Positions 25,853-34,818 of a stretch of 64,000 nucleotides of DNA are shown in pieces (the stretch's first letter is position 1; every line of letters starts with the position of its first letter). The translations under genes were made by a program, and so were the position numbers. The DNA is from Pedobacter sp. PAMC26386 (GTDB lineage: Bacteria; Bacteroidota; Bacteroidia; Sphingobacteriales; Sphingobacteriaceae), in NCBI GenBank assembly GCA_014302835.1, contig CP060294.1, forward strand, positions 2,691,067 through 2,755,066, given 5' to 3'. The notes beneath the pieces were generated by a model, which was not told where the DNA came from, searched no databases, and was given only the letters and a program-made list of their open reading frames with translations.

Positions 25853-28087
25853 TTAGTTTAATTTAATCAGTTTCAACCTCAAACTGTTCCCCACAACCGA
25901 GACTGAGCTTAATGCCATTGCAGCACCTGCAATCATCGGATTGAGCAGAAAACCATTAAACGGATACAAGATACCTGCAGCCAAAGGTATACCAATCAGA
26001 TTGTATATAAACGCCCAGAACAAATTCTGACGTATAGTTCTCACAGTCGCCTGCGAAAGCTTCAGTGCCTTAGAAACCTGTCTCAAATCTGAGGAGATCA
26101 GTGTCAGCTTAGCCACATCTATTGCAATATCAGAACCCTTACCCATTGCAATAGATAAATCTGCCTGTGCCAGCGCCTGACTATCGTTGATCCCATCGCC
26201 AATCATCGCCACTATTTTCCCTTCCTGCTGCAAGCTTTTCACAAAATCAGCTTTCTCCGCAGGAAGCACATCAGCTTTGTAGTTCAAAATCCCCGCCTGT
26301 TCCGCAATTGCAGCAGCCGTAAACGCATTATCCCCCGTAACCATATAAACCGTTATCCCTTGATTTTGGAGCTCCTGTACAGCTTCTTTTGAGCCCACCT
26401 TAATTTGATCTGCAATAGCAACTACGGCCAGTACCTTTTTGCTGCTCATAAAATAAATCACCGTTTTCGCACTTTGCTGAAACCCATGCACCACCTCCTT
26501 CAATTTTTCCGGAAGCTCACGATGCATATCAGCCAGAATTTTATGACTGCCTGCAAAATACATTTCCCCATTAAAAGCAGCCTCCACACCTTTTCCCGTC
26601 AAGCTTTTAAAATCAGTGATCCCGGCAGCCTTAACGTCCATCCCTTTGAAATAACTTACTATTGCTTCAGCCAGCGGATGTTCCGATTGTTGCTCCATAG
26701 CAAGAAACACGCTCAGCAACTTTTCGTTATTGACATTCTCACTATCAACCCATTCAATCCCCGTAACTAAAGGTTTACCTTCAGTAATTGTACCTGTTTT
26801 ATCTAAAATCACAGTATCCACTTTATAACCCGACTCCAATGCTTCCGCATCCTTAATCAGTATCCCATGTTCTGCACCCTTCCCAATTCCAACCATAATC
26901 GCTGTTGGCGTCGCCAGTCCTAACGCACAAGGACAAGCAATAACCAACACCGTCACCATAGCCATCAGACCCTGACTTAATTTATAATCTGCACCAAACA
27001 ACAACCATACCCCTAAAGTAAAGAGTGCGATAAGAAGTACTATCGGAACAAATATCCCAGCAATTTTATCCACCAATTTCTGCACCGGAGCTTTAGATCC
27101 CTGCGCATCCTGTACCAGTTTAATGATCTGCGCTAATAGCGTTTCTGCCCCCACTTTCTCTGCGCGGAATTTAAAGCTTCCCTTCTGATTGATCGTACCC
27201 GCAAAAACCTGGTCACCCGGCTCTTTCAATACCGCTACCGGCTCACCGCTGATCATACTTTCATCCACATAAGAATGGCCGTCATCCAATATACCATCTA
27301 CCGGAATCTTATCCCCCGGTTTAACCAGTAAACGATCTCCCGCCTTAACAGCAGAAACCGAAATTTCCTGTTCTCCATCCTCAGTAATTAGCATAACCGT
27401 TTTCGGCTGAAGACCAATCAATTTCTTAATAGCTGAAGACGTATTCGATTTTGCATTCTCCTCTAACAGCTTACCCAGCATAATAAAAACAATTACTACA
27501 GCTGCCGCCTCATAATATACGTGAGGATGAATCCCTCTACTATGCCAAAATTCCGGATAAAACGTATTAAAGACACTAAACAGGTAAGAAATTCCTGTGC
27601 TTAGCGCGACCAGACTATCCATATTTGCCTTACCATGCCGCGCTTGTTTAAAGGCATTGATAAAGAAATTCTTTCCAAAAACGAACAATACCAGTGTCGT
27701 TAACACCAGCATATAATAATTTGCATAAGGAATATCCATCAGGAACATTCCTATAACCACTACTGGTAAAGTAATTAAACCAGCAAGAATAGTCCGGGTT
27801 TTTAGCGCTTTATAATTTTGTTGCTGTACCTCTTCCTGTTTCTCTTTTCCATTCAAAGCATCCAGAATCAAGTCATATCCTACCGATTGTACCGCAGCCT
27901 GAAACTGTTCCGGAGTAATTTTACCCGGTTCATAACTTACCTTCACTTGTTGCGTCGCGTAATTAACCTCGGCACTTTGAACACCCTCCTGAGCTTCAAT
28001 CATGGATTGCACACTAGAGGCACAGCCCGCACAGGTCATACCTAATACCGGAAGAGAAATGGTTTGGAAGTTCGCTAAATCTGACAT
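25853..28087 (-). CDS. copA: Copper-translocating P1B-type ATPase
   Basis: 744 residues. One N-terminal HMA domain (GMTCAGCASSVQ, about 15-26), eight membrane helices, the metal-transport motif CPCALGLATPTA, the phosphorylation site DKTGTITEGKPL, an HP motif in EQQSEHPLAEAI, and GDGINDSQALAQADL. CPC in helix 6, together with the C-terminal MxxSS region (AMALSSVSVVGNSLRL), points to Cu(I) export across the inner membrane. It is the first gene of the operon with copZ and the AraC/HMA regulator. A TAnnTTTG element lies just upstream. Complete, normal length. Confidence 0.95.
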   Translation of the reverse strand: MSDLANFQTISLPVLGMTCAGCASSVQSMIEAQEGVQSAEVNYATQQVKVSYEPGKITPEQFQAAVQSVGYDLILDALNGKEKQEEVQQQNYKALKTRTILAGLITLPVVVIGMFLMDIPYANYYMLVLTTLVLFVFGKNFFINAFKQARHGKANMDSLVALSTGISYLFSVFNTFYPEFWHSRGIHPHVYYEAAAVVIVFIMLGKLLEENAKSNTSSAIKKLIGLQPKTVMLITEDGEQEISVSAVKAGDRLLVKPGDKIPVDGILDDGHSYVDESMISGEPVAVLKEPGDQVFAGTINQKGSFKFRAEKVGAETLLAQIIKLVQDAQGSKAPVQKLVDKIAGIFVPIVLLIALFTLGVWLLFGADYKLSQGLMAMVTVLVIACPCALGLATPTAIMVGIGKGAEHGILIKDAEALESGYKVDTVILDKTGTITEGKPLVTGIEWVDSENVNNEKLLSVFLAMEQQSEHPLAEAIVSYFKGMDVKAAGITDFKSLTGKGVEAAFNGEMYFAGSHKILADMHRELPEKLKEVVHGFQQSAKTVIYFMSSKKVLAVVAIADQIKVGSKEAVQELQNQGITVYMVTGDNAFTAAAIAEQAGILNYKADVLPAEKADFVKSLQQEGKIVAMIGDGINDSQALAQADLSIAMGKGSDIAIDVAKLTLISSDLRQVSKALKLSQATVRTIRQNLFWAFIYNLIGIPLAAGILYPFNGFLLNPMIAGAAMALSSVSVVGNSLRLKLIKLN

Positions 28088-28104
28088 CTTATTTAATTAT
28101 ACCA

Positions 28105-28112
28105 CAAAGATA
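28105..28112 (-). promoter_or_regulatory. Putative -7 element of the copA operon
   Basis: CAAAGATA on the plus strand reads TATCTTTG on the minus strand, an exact TAnnTTTG match 18 bp before the copA ATG. A TTTG lies upstream but with short spacing (14 bp), so the -33 box is uncertain. Confidence 0.5.
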
Positions 28113-28366
28113 CACCCGACCCCTTCCAAACACTTACATCATTTTGTTATAATTTTATAGAATAATGCGCACCAGCATACCCCCTACCCTTTTCTCCCAT
28201 TAAAATAATCACAAATAACCATCTTACTTTCTCCCTCCCTAAAAGCACTTCCTTGCGTGGCTTTAAAACTATTTACAAGCTACCCAATTAGAAATTTTAA
28301 ATATTTTTAGAATCCATGTAAGGGTAACTCCTCATCTCGTTGTCCCTAATTAAATATACAAACAAG

Positions 28367-29452
28367 ATGAACACGAAAACTTATACAATTAGTCTGTTAA
28401 AACTAACCATGCTAACCCTATTAACCAGTACAACCCTATACGCACAAAACAAACCATCCAGAACCCATATCGGTTTAGTCTACCCATTAAGCAGTAACGG
28501 AAAACACGCCCCATTAGACAGCAATACATTTTCCCTTAACATTATTGCCGGCGTCTCCGCAGCAGAAGACGGCTTCACTTTAGCTGGCCTCACTAATATC
28601 ATCCACCACACTTCTAAAGGAGTCCAGATTGCAGGATTCTCAAATCATATCGGTCAGAAAGCTACTGGAACAAGAGTAGCCGGCTTCATGAATCTTACCG
28701 GAGAGAGCGAAGGCGTATCCCTTGCAGGCTTTCTAAACAAGTCAAAAGACATGAAAGGAGCACAAGTGGCTGGATTTCTAAATAAGTCCAAAGATGTTTC
28801 TGCACAAGTAGCAGGGTTTACAAATCTTGCTGACAATGTCAAAAGCGTTCAGGTTGCGGGTTTCCTCAACAAATCAAAAAACGCCTCTTCTCAGGTAGCA
28901 GGTTTTATGAATATAGCCAAAAAAGTCAAAGGCGTACAAATTGCAGCCTTCATGAACGTTGCCGACAGCTCCGACTACCCTATTGGATTAATTAACCTCA
29001 TTAAAAACGGAGAAAAAAGCCTAGGTGTATCTGTTGATGACAACCTCACCACCTTGTTAACCTTCAGATCGGGAGGAAGAATCCTTTATGGAATTCTTGG
29101 AGTTGGTTATAATTTCAAAAACGACAAAAAAGTATATGCTGCAGAAGCAGGACTGGGCGCACACGTCTACACCTCACAAGCATTCCGCATGAATATTGAA
29201 TTAGCCGCCATTACATTAGAAGACTTCAAAGCTGGAGAATATTTTAAATCCTCTATCAGAATTCTGCCAGCCTTTAAAATTGCACCGCATATGGAAGTTT
29301 TTGGCGGACCGACAATCAATTATGTTAACACAAATACAGCAGAAGGAAGAGAACTGACAGAAAAATTTATCTCCAAATGGGATAGCGAAACCAGTACCAG
29401 GTTCCAGGGAATCTATGCAGGATACACTGTAGGAATACAATACGTTTTCTAA
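28367..29452 (+). CDS. LA_2272-type surface-repeat protein
   Basis: 361 residues from the ATG at 28367; a TTG at 28340 is less likely. A signal peptide ends at LYAQ. About residues 70-210 are imperfect repeats of the form GVQIAGFxNxxxK (for example AQVAGFLNKSKDV, VQVAGFLNKSKN), about 20 residues each and at least seven copies. The pattern matches what is called the LA_2272 surface repeat. The C-terminal part is strand-rich (ILYGILGVGYNF, GIQYVF at the very end, closing on an aromatic residue), like an outer-membrane barrel. It shares the repeats and C-terminal layout with the 581-residue protein at 31673, so the two are paralogues. Role unknown; cell-surface location is inferred. Confidence 0.8.
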   Translation: MNTKTYTISLLKLTMLTLLTSTTLYAQNKPSRTHIGLVYPLSSNGKHAPLDSNTFSLNIIAGVSAAEDGFTLAGLTNIIHHTSKGVQIAGFSNHIGQKATGTRVAGFMNLTGESEGVSLAGFLNKSKDMKGAQVAGFLNKSKDVSAQVAGFTNLADNVKSVQVAGFLNKSKNASSQVAGFMNIAKKVKGVQIAAFMNVADSSDYPIGLINLIKNGEKSLGVSVDDNLTTLLTFRSGGRILYGILGVGYNFKNDKKVYAAEAGLGAHVYTSQAFRMNIELAAITLEDFKAGEYFKSSIRILPAFKIAPHMEVFGGPTINYVNTNTAEGRELTEKFISKWDSETSTRFQGIYAGYTVGIQYVF

Positions 29453-29504
29453 AACACAAACCAATGAAAACATTGCCAGATTTATTTATAGCAATCAAAA
29501 GACT

Positions 29505-30071
29505 ATGACCACGTTCGGAAAAACTATTAATATCGTATTACTCATACTTTTAACAATAGCAAAACCTTTAAGCGCAGAACCTTTCGGCGAGAATCTTCCC
29601 TCTCCACGCATAGAGAACCTCTTGTTTTTTGTACAAAGAAATCCAGATGCCAATACCGTAATCTATGAATTAAATCTCAACGAAGACGGGACTCTTTGTA
29701 CTCAGGCCCCTGTTAAAGTTTCCTGGATCAAATATGCAGAAGACGGGAAGCGGGAAGAGCTCACCAGCGTTGAAAGAAAATACGTTTATGGTGTACATAG
29801 TCAGAATTTGGGAAATGATGAATATGAAATCCATTTGATGGCTTATACCAAATTACCACTCTATCTGAAACGTTCCGAAACAGACAACAAATATAAAATT
29901 TACATCAAAGATGAAGGCATACCATATCTCTTAAAAAGAGTATTTATTAAACTGGACAAATATTCAATCTGGTCTCCAAAAGTACAGTACATTGATCTGG
30001 TTGCCGTTGACACTGCAAATGGAAGAGAGATTTTACGAAGGATTAATATTTTAGATAACCAAATTAACTAA
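29505..30071 (+). CDS. DUF4833-family periplasmic or secreted protein
   Basis: 188 residues with a signal peptide (INIVLLILLTIAKPLSAE). The mature part contains LLFFVQRNPDANTVIYELNLNEDG, PVKVSWIKYAEDGKREEL and a strand-rich end. It matches my memory of DUF4833 proteins, which have no known function. It lies 52 bp after the surface-repeat gene and about 30 bp before the sigma-factor gene, all on the plus strand, so it may belong to the same transcription unit. No catalytic motif is visible. Confidence 0.7.
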   Translation: MTTFGKTINIVLLILLTIAKPLSAEPFGENLPSPRIENLLFFVQRNPDANTVIYELNLNEDGTLCTQAPVKVSWIKYAEDGKREELTSVERKYVYGVHSQNLGNDEYEIHLMAYTKLPLYLKRSETDNKYKIYIKDEGIPYLLKRVFIKLDKYSIWSPKVQYIDLVAVDTANGREILRRINILDNQIN

Positions 30072-30103
30072 TTGTACAAGAATCAGAATTCTAATTATAT
30101 TTG
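30072..30103 (+). promoter_or_regulatory. Putative promoter overlapping the sigma-factor start
   Basis: TTG at 30072-30074 and TATATTTG at 30096-30103 (exact TAnnTTTG) are 21 bp apart. Transcription would begin near 30109, so a start codon at 30101 could not be used from this promoter. Confidence 0.5.
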
Positions 30104-30703
30104 GAGAAGAAATACCACGTGGAATTGACCAGAACTGTGACGCAGACTATAGCAACCCGATATGACGATGCCGCTTTTGAACAATTGTTTAAAGCGCATT
30201 ATAAGGCTCTACACAACTATGTAAACACGATGATTCGTGATGAAGAGATGGCAGAAGAAATTGTGCAGAACAGGTTTATGAAATTCTGGGAAAACCGAGA
30301 GCTGCTGAATATTGAAACCTCAGTTAAAGCCTACCTGTATAAGTGTGTCCACAACGACACCTTGAATTTACTGAAGCATGAAAAAGTAAAAACACGTTAC
30401 CAGAACTTTACCCTTCATACTTCTGCGGCAAGCGAACCTGCCTCGCACAGAATAGAACTAAACGAATTAGAATCCAGGGTACATAAGGCTATGGAAGAAT
30501 TACCCGAACAATGCCGGCTTATATTTCACATGAGCAGGTTTGAAGAGTTAAAATACAGAGAAATTGCAGATCAGCTGGGCCTTTCTATTAAAACTATAGA
30601 AAGTCAAATGGGCAAAGCTTTGAGAATAATGCGCTTAAAGCTAGTCGATTTTTTAGGCCTTATCATACTAGGTATAATGTTTTACAAAGATTTTTTGAAT
30701 TAA
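30101..30703 (+). CDS. ECF RNA polymerase sigma-70 factor
   Basis: About 194-200 residues. Sigma region 2 (FEQLFKAHYKALHNYVNTMI, AEEIVQNRFMKFWENRE) and region 4 (LPEQCRLIFHMSRFEELKYREIADQLGLS, then SIKTIESQMGKAL) are complete. Such Bacteroidota ECF factors are held by FecR-type anti-sigma proteins; the next gene, 1 bp on, is FecR. No ATG occurs in frame near the start: candidates are TTG at 30101 or GTG at 30119, the latter preceded by GGAGAAG. I keep the longer frame but think GTG at 30119 equally likely. Targets unknown, most simply its own operon. Confidence 0.88.
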   Translation: MEKKYHVELTRTVTQTIATRYDDAAFEQLFKAHYKALHNYVNTMIRDEEMAEEIVQNRFMKFWENRELLNIETSVKAYLYKCVHNDTLNLLKHEKVKTRYQNFTLHTSAASEPASHRIELNELESRVHKAMEELPEQCRLIFHMSRFEELKYREIADQLGLSIKTIESQMGKALRIMRLKLVDFLGLIILGIMFYKDFLN

Positions 30704-30704
30704 G

Positions 30705-31673
30705 ATGGGCGATAGAGATGAACTTTTAATAAAGTATTTATTAACCGAAACGAGTACCGAAGAAAATTCTGAAGTATTACACTGGATAGCTGAAGATCCT
30801 GCTAATAAGGTATATTACAACCATTTTAAACAGATTTGGGAAACGAGTAAAAAGCTGGAACCAGTTAGACAGATAGATGCAGACCAAGCCTGGAATAAAT
30901 TCAAAACCAGGGTTTCTGCCCCCGTTGAACAGGAGGCCAGAGTTGTTCCATTGCGCTACAAATATGGCTGGCTTAAAATTGCCGCCATATTCCTGATTGC
31001 GGCTGGAATATGGAGTACCTACCGCTTTTTTAGTGCCACAGATTACATATCGGTCGGTGCCGGCAAAGAAGTTATCGTTAAAACACTTCCGGACGGTTCC
31101 GTATTGACATTGAATAAGAACTCTTTAATGAGTTTCGCCAGCAATTTCACCGATCACAGAGCAATTCGTTTACAAAAAGGAGAGATATTCTTCAAAGTGA
31201 CTCCAAATAAAGAGAAGCCATTCATTATCGACATAGATAAAGTAAAAATAAGAGTAGTAGGCACATCTTTCGATGTAAAACATACAAACGAAGACACAGA
31301 AGTTATTGTTGAAACAGGTATCGTAAAAGTAAGTATCGGCAGCGACTTCGTAGAATTACATAAAGGAGAAAAAGTATTTATAAAGAATGGAACAGCTGAA
31401 TTAAAAAAAGAAACAAATACCGATCTGTTATATAATTATTACCGCAGCAAAGCTTTTACCCTCAATAACACCTCACTTTCGAGATTTATAGAAGCCTTAA
31501 ACGAGGCCTACCAGGTAAATATCGTTATTGAAGACCCACGTATCAAAAACCTAACGCTCACAACTACTTTTACAGAGGATTCACTGGATCATATTTTACA
31601 AACAATCTGTCAGACACTGGATATTAAACAGGTCCACAGTGAAGGAAAAATCCTCCTAGTAAACAAATTATAA
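30705..31673 (+). CDS. FecR-type anti-sigma factor with DUF4974
   Basis: 322 residues. A cytoplasmic N-terminal sigma-binding region (about 1-85) is followed by a single membrane helix (LKIAAIFLIAAGIW, about 92-105), the periplasmic FecR domain (VGAGKEVIVKTLPDGSVLTLNKNS, VVGTSFDVKHTNE) and a C-terminal DUF4974 domain (FTLNNTSLSRFIEALNEAYQVNIVIED). It transmits an outer-membrane signal to the sigma factor encoded just upstream. Its stop overlaps the start of the next gene by 1 bp, so the STN-domain protein downstream is its probable sensor partner. Confidence 0.93.
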   Translation: MGDRDELLIKYLLTETSTEENSEVLHWIAEDPANKVYYNHFKQIWETSKKLEPVRQIDADQAWNKFKTRVSAPVEQEARVVPLRYKYGWLKIAAIFLIAAGIWSTYRFFSATDYISVGAGKEVIVKTLPDGSVLTLNKNSLMSFASNFTDHRAIRLQKGEIFFKVTPNKEKPFIIDIDKVKIRVVGTSFDVKHTNEDTEVIVETGIVKVSIGSDFVELHKGEKVFIKNGTAELKKETNTDLLYNYYRSKAFTLNNTSLSRFIEALNEAYQVNIVIEDPRIKNLTLTTTFTEDSLDHILQTICQTLDIKQVHSEGKILLVNKL

Positions 31674-33418
31674 TGAACAAGACATTACTTGTACTATGCC
31701 TTTTATTTTTCACCGTCCTTAAGCTACATGCACAGCAGGAAAATCATGCAGAAAACTTATCCAGAAGAGTTACTATAAAAGTAAAAAATCAAAAGATTGC
31801 CGAAATATTGAGTCAGATCAGTACTTCCGGCAATTTTCACTTTTCTTACCAGGGTAACTTATTTAATACTGACAGCCTCGTTACACTTTCTGTTCAGAAC
31901 ACTTCTATAAGAACTGTACTTGATCAATTGTTCAGAGGTAAAGTTGATTATAAAGAAAACGGACAGCATGTTATTCTCCGGCTAGCAAAATTACATCTCA
32001 CTATAGAACCAGAAAACATAACTACTGCAGAACGCTTATATCTGATCAGCGGTTATGTTATTGATACTAAAACAGGCTCCAGAATTAAACAAGCCAGTGT
32101 TTATGAAAAACGATTGCTCCAATCCACTTTGACTAATAATGATGGTTATTTTAAACTTCGTTTCAAAGGTGATTATAACGAAGTCATACTCACCGCCAGT
32201 AAAGAAGCTTACCGGGATACTACGTTGATTTTTCTATCTAATATCAATATCAAGCCAGAAGGATATGAAGATTCTACTTCAGGACGTAAAACAAAAGTTA
32301 GCAACCTGGTAGAGAATCTGGGGATCGGGAGGTTCTTTGTCTCCTCCAAGCAGAGATTTCAGAGTTTAAATATATCTGGTTTCCTTGCAAACAGCCCATT
32401 TCAAGCCTCACTTACACCAGGCTTGAGTTCACATGGAATGATGAGTTCACAGGTAATCAACAAAGCTTCATTTAATATTTTGGGTGGATATTCTGCGGGT
32501 CTTAATGGCTTCGAAATGGCAGGCCTGTTCAATATGGACAAAACCGATGTACGTTTTGTACAGATTGCAGGATTGTTCAATATTGTAGGCGGGTCTGTAG
32601 AAGGATTACAGATGGCAGCAGCTGTAAATTCTGTCATTGGAAATGTAGATGCCATGCAGGTGGGTGGACTGTACAATCATGTCCGTGGCAATGCCGATGG
32701 AATACAAATGGCAGGAGCAATCAATATAGTCAAAGGAAATATGAACGGATTTCAGATTGCCGGCTTATACAATCGTACTCGCAAAGATTTTAAAGGTGTA
32801 CAAATGGCAGGAGCCGCTAATATGACAGGAGGAACTATGAAAGGAGTCCAGATTGCCGGACTCTATAATTATGCAAAAACTGTCAAAGGTGTACAATTCG
32901 GTTTAGTAAACGTAGCAGATAGTTCTTCAGGTTACAGTATTGGTCTGCTTAACCTAGTCAAAAAAAATGGATATCATAAAATCAGTTTGTCCAGTAATGA
33001 ACTCATTAATGCCAATTTAAGTATCAAAACTGGTACTCATAAACTATATTCCATCCTGATGGCAGGTCATAATTTTTCAGATACAGCAAAGATTACAACT
33101 ATAGGTTTTGGGCTTGGGCATGATATGGCGATGAATAAAAAGCTATCTCTTGCTGTTGAATATAATGCTCAGCTAATTACTACCGGCAATTGGGATGAGG
33201 TCTCCGGACTGAATAAATTACAGGTAAATCTACAATTCAAAATATTCAACGGACTAACTATTTTTGGAGGTCCGTCCTATTCACTCTATAACGCAAATCG
33301 CCCGCAAGGCTCTGGTATAAAAGGCTATAAGCAGCAAGTAGCTCCAGATTATGCAAATGCATTCAACAGTCAACTTAGAGGCTGGCTGGGCTGGAATGTC
33401 GGAATCACATTATTTTAA
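31673..33418 (+). CDS. STN and carboxypeptidase-regulatory-domain LA_2272-type surface-repeat protein
   Basis: 581 residues. Signal peptide ending at LHAQ; STN-like secretin/TonB short N-terminal domain (RRVTIKVKNQKIAEILSQI, about 31-105); carboxypeptidase-regulatory-like domain (YLISGYVIDTKTGSRIKQAS, about 120-185); then about 10 repeats of the form GxQxAGxxNxxxG (about 270-430); and a strand-rich end closing in GITLF. In SusC-type receptors the STN domain contacts the FecR anti-sigma factor, so this is a likely signal input for the pair upstream. It is not a TonB receptor: no plug domain and far too short. Paralogous in its repeats to 28367-29452. The ligand is unknown. Confidence 0.85.
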   Translation: MNKTLLVLCLLFFTVLKLHAQQENHAENLSRRVTIKVKNQKIAEILSQISTSGNFHFSYQGNLFNTDSLVTLSVQNTSIRTVLDQLFRGKVDYKENGQHVILRLAKLHLTIEPENITTAERLYLISGYVIDTKTGSRIKQASVYEKRLLQSTLTNNDGYFKLRFKGDYNEVILTASKEAYRDTTLIFLSNINIKPEGYEDSTSGRKTKVSNLVENLGIGRFFVSSKQRFQSLNISGFLANSPFQASLTPGLSSHGMMSSQVINKASFNILGGYSAGLNGFEMAGLFNMDKTDVRFVQIAGLFNIVGGSVEGLQMAAAVNSVIGNVDAMQVGGLYNHVRGNADGIQMAGAINIVKGNMNGFQIAGLYNRTRKDFKGVQMAGAANMTGGTMKGVQIAGLYNYAKTVKGVQFGLVNVADSSSGYSIGLLNLVKKNGYHKISLSSNELINANLSIKTGTHKLYSILMAGHNFSDTAKITTIGFGLGHDMAMNKKLSLAVEYNAQLITTGNWDEVSGLNKLQVNLQFKIFNGLTIFGGPSYSLYNANRPQGSGIKGYKQQVAPDYANAFNSQLRGWLGWNVGITLF

Positions 33419-33421
33419 AGA

Positions 33422-33451
33422 ACCCCCTTTACCATTATAGTAAAAGGGGGT
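33422..33451. terminator. Hairpin between convergent genes
   Basis: ACCCCCTTTAC and GTAAAAGGGGGT pair (one bulged A) around a short AT loop. It lies right after the stop of the surface-repeat gene and before the convergent lipoprotein gene. No T-run, so termination is presumed. Confidence 0.55.
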
Positions 33452-33475
33452 ACAACACACACAAGGTCTTTATAA

Positions 33476-34810
33476 TTACTTATGGTTTACTATGACAGAA
33501 GGAAAATAGTAACCATTATAGGAAGCTGTCTTTTTAACTGCTGCCGTTATCGGATCATAAAAATATAAGTTGTTAGCTTTAAAGTTTTCTCCGAAACCTG
33601 ACTGTACAGTACTTACCAATAACTGATCCAGTTTTGAATTATAACTCAAACCAGCACCATAAAAAATCTTACCAGCAGGTAATTTTAAAAATGCTGTGGT
33701 CAGAGAGGCAACATTTCCGGGAATATATTTATAGATTTCTGTACCACCGCTAAAAGATCCGTTTTTAGCAAAGAATACAGCATTTTCTTTGGTAGATGCT
33801 GAAATAGACCCCGGATGCCATGCACCCCATGAACCAAAAATTGTGAAAGGCACTGTAATTGCCTCAACTTCAACTGCAGAGTTGATTTTAAACAATTTAG
33901 TTCCTCCTGCTGCCCATACACTACCATCAATAGTACGTGCAAAACCAACTGATGCACCCGCAATCTTTTTCACTAATGTGTTATCAGATGCATTCAGGAT
34001 CACAACACCGTCAGTTGATGATATTACAAAGATATAATTGCCTTCTTTAATCATATCACCAACCTGTCCGCCAACATCAGCAATCTTTTGACCAACAACT
34101 AAGGTATTCAGATCAAGTGGAAATACTCCTTTACCAGAACTGATTAAACCTTTAGTTTCATCAACACCAACAAAAGAACGCCAGTCATTACCACCCTGAC
34201 CTGGTATACGGGCTAACTCTTTCATACTATATTCGTCCGTAACTACCATTGGCCCGCCTACCTTTGAAATCAGGTAGAACTTTTTATTAAAAATAATACC
34301 CGATTGCAGCGTAGATGATTTAGGTTCCAGATTTTTCGTTGGATTTTCTTTAACAAAAATGCTGTCTTCCATTTTATTGGTATTGTAACGGTAGAAACTT
34401 ACCGTTCCCGTTCCATGACCAAACCAGCCTTCGTTAACGATATAAAAACCATTCTCATATTTACCCCATACATGAATCTGATAATCAACACTAATTTCGC
34501 CACCAGGCGTAGCTGCCTTGAAATTGATCTTATAATCACCCTGATCTGTCCCCTTAAAAGTGAAAACAGAGTCTGACCCTTTACGCGCACCATTAACTGT
34601 CCAGCTGTAAACTGCACTTTTATTGTTTTTCAACTTTGGGTGCAGGAATAAAGTATCATTAATTGTAATTGAATCCTTTCCCCCTTTAGCTAGCTGCTCA
34701 GTCACTTCTGGCTTAATTAAAAGCTCTTTCTCATTGTCTTTCTTACAAGATGCAATCGCTAGCATAGCTAAACCAGCAAACACATACGGTATTGATTTTT
34801 TAAAATTCAT
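33476..34810 (-). CDS. DUF5074-like beta-propeller lipoprotein of the B12 operon
   Basis: 444 residues. Lipobox in AGLAMLAIASC (lipid Cys about 22), followed by a PKD-like domain (about 50-115, YSWTVNGARKGSD, then DYQIHVWG). A beta-propeller-like part follows, beginning ENGFYIVNEGWFGHGTGTVSFYRY, a start shared with the other propeller of this operon and typical of DUF5074. It is the last gene of the riboswitch operon, 8 bp after the previous stop. Such proteins sit on the outer-membrane surface; a role in capturing cobalamin is inferred from the context. Confidence 0.8.
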   Translation of the reverse strand: MNFKKSIPYVFAGLAMLAIASCKKDNEKELLIKPEVTEQLAKGGKDSITINDTLFLHPKLKNNKSAVYSWTVNGARKGSDSVFTFKGTDQGDYKINFKAATPGGEISVDYQIHVWGKYENGFYIVNEGWFGHGTGTVSFYRYNTNKMEDSIFVKENPTKNLEPKSSTLQSGIIFNKKFYLISKVGGPMVVTDEYSMKELARIPGQGGNDWRSFVGVDETKGLISSGKGVFPLDLNTLVVGQKIADVGGQVGDMIKEGNYIFVISSTDGVVILNASDNTLVKKIAGASVGFARTIDGSVWAAGGTKLFKINSAVEVEAITVPFTIFGSWGAWHPGSISASTKENAVFFAKNGSFSGGTEIYKYIPGNVASLTTAFLKLPAGKIFYGAGLSYNSKLDQLLVSTVQSGFGENFKANNLYFYDPITAAVKKTASYNGYYFPSVIVNHK

Positions 34811-34818
34811 TGTATTGA

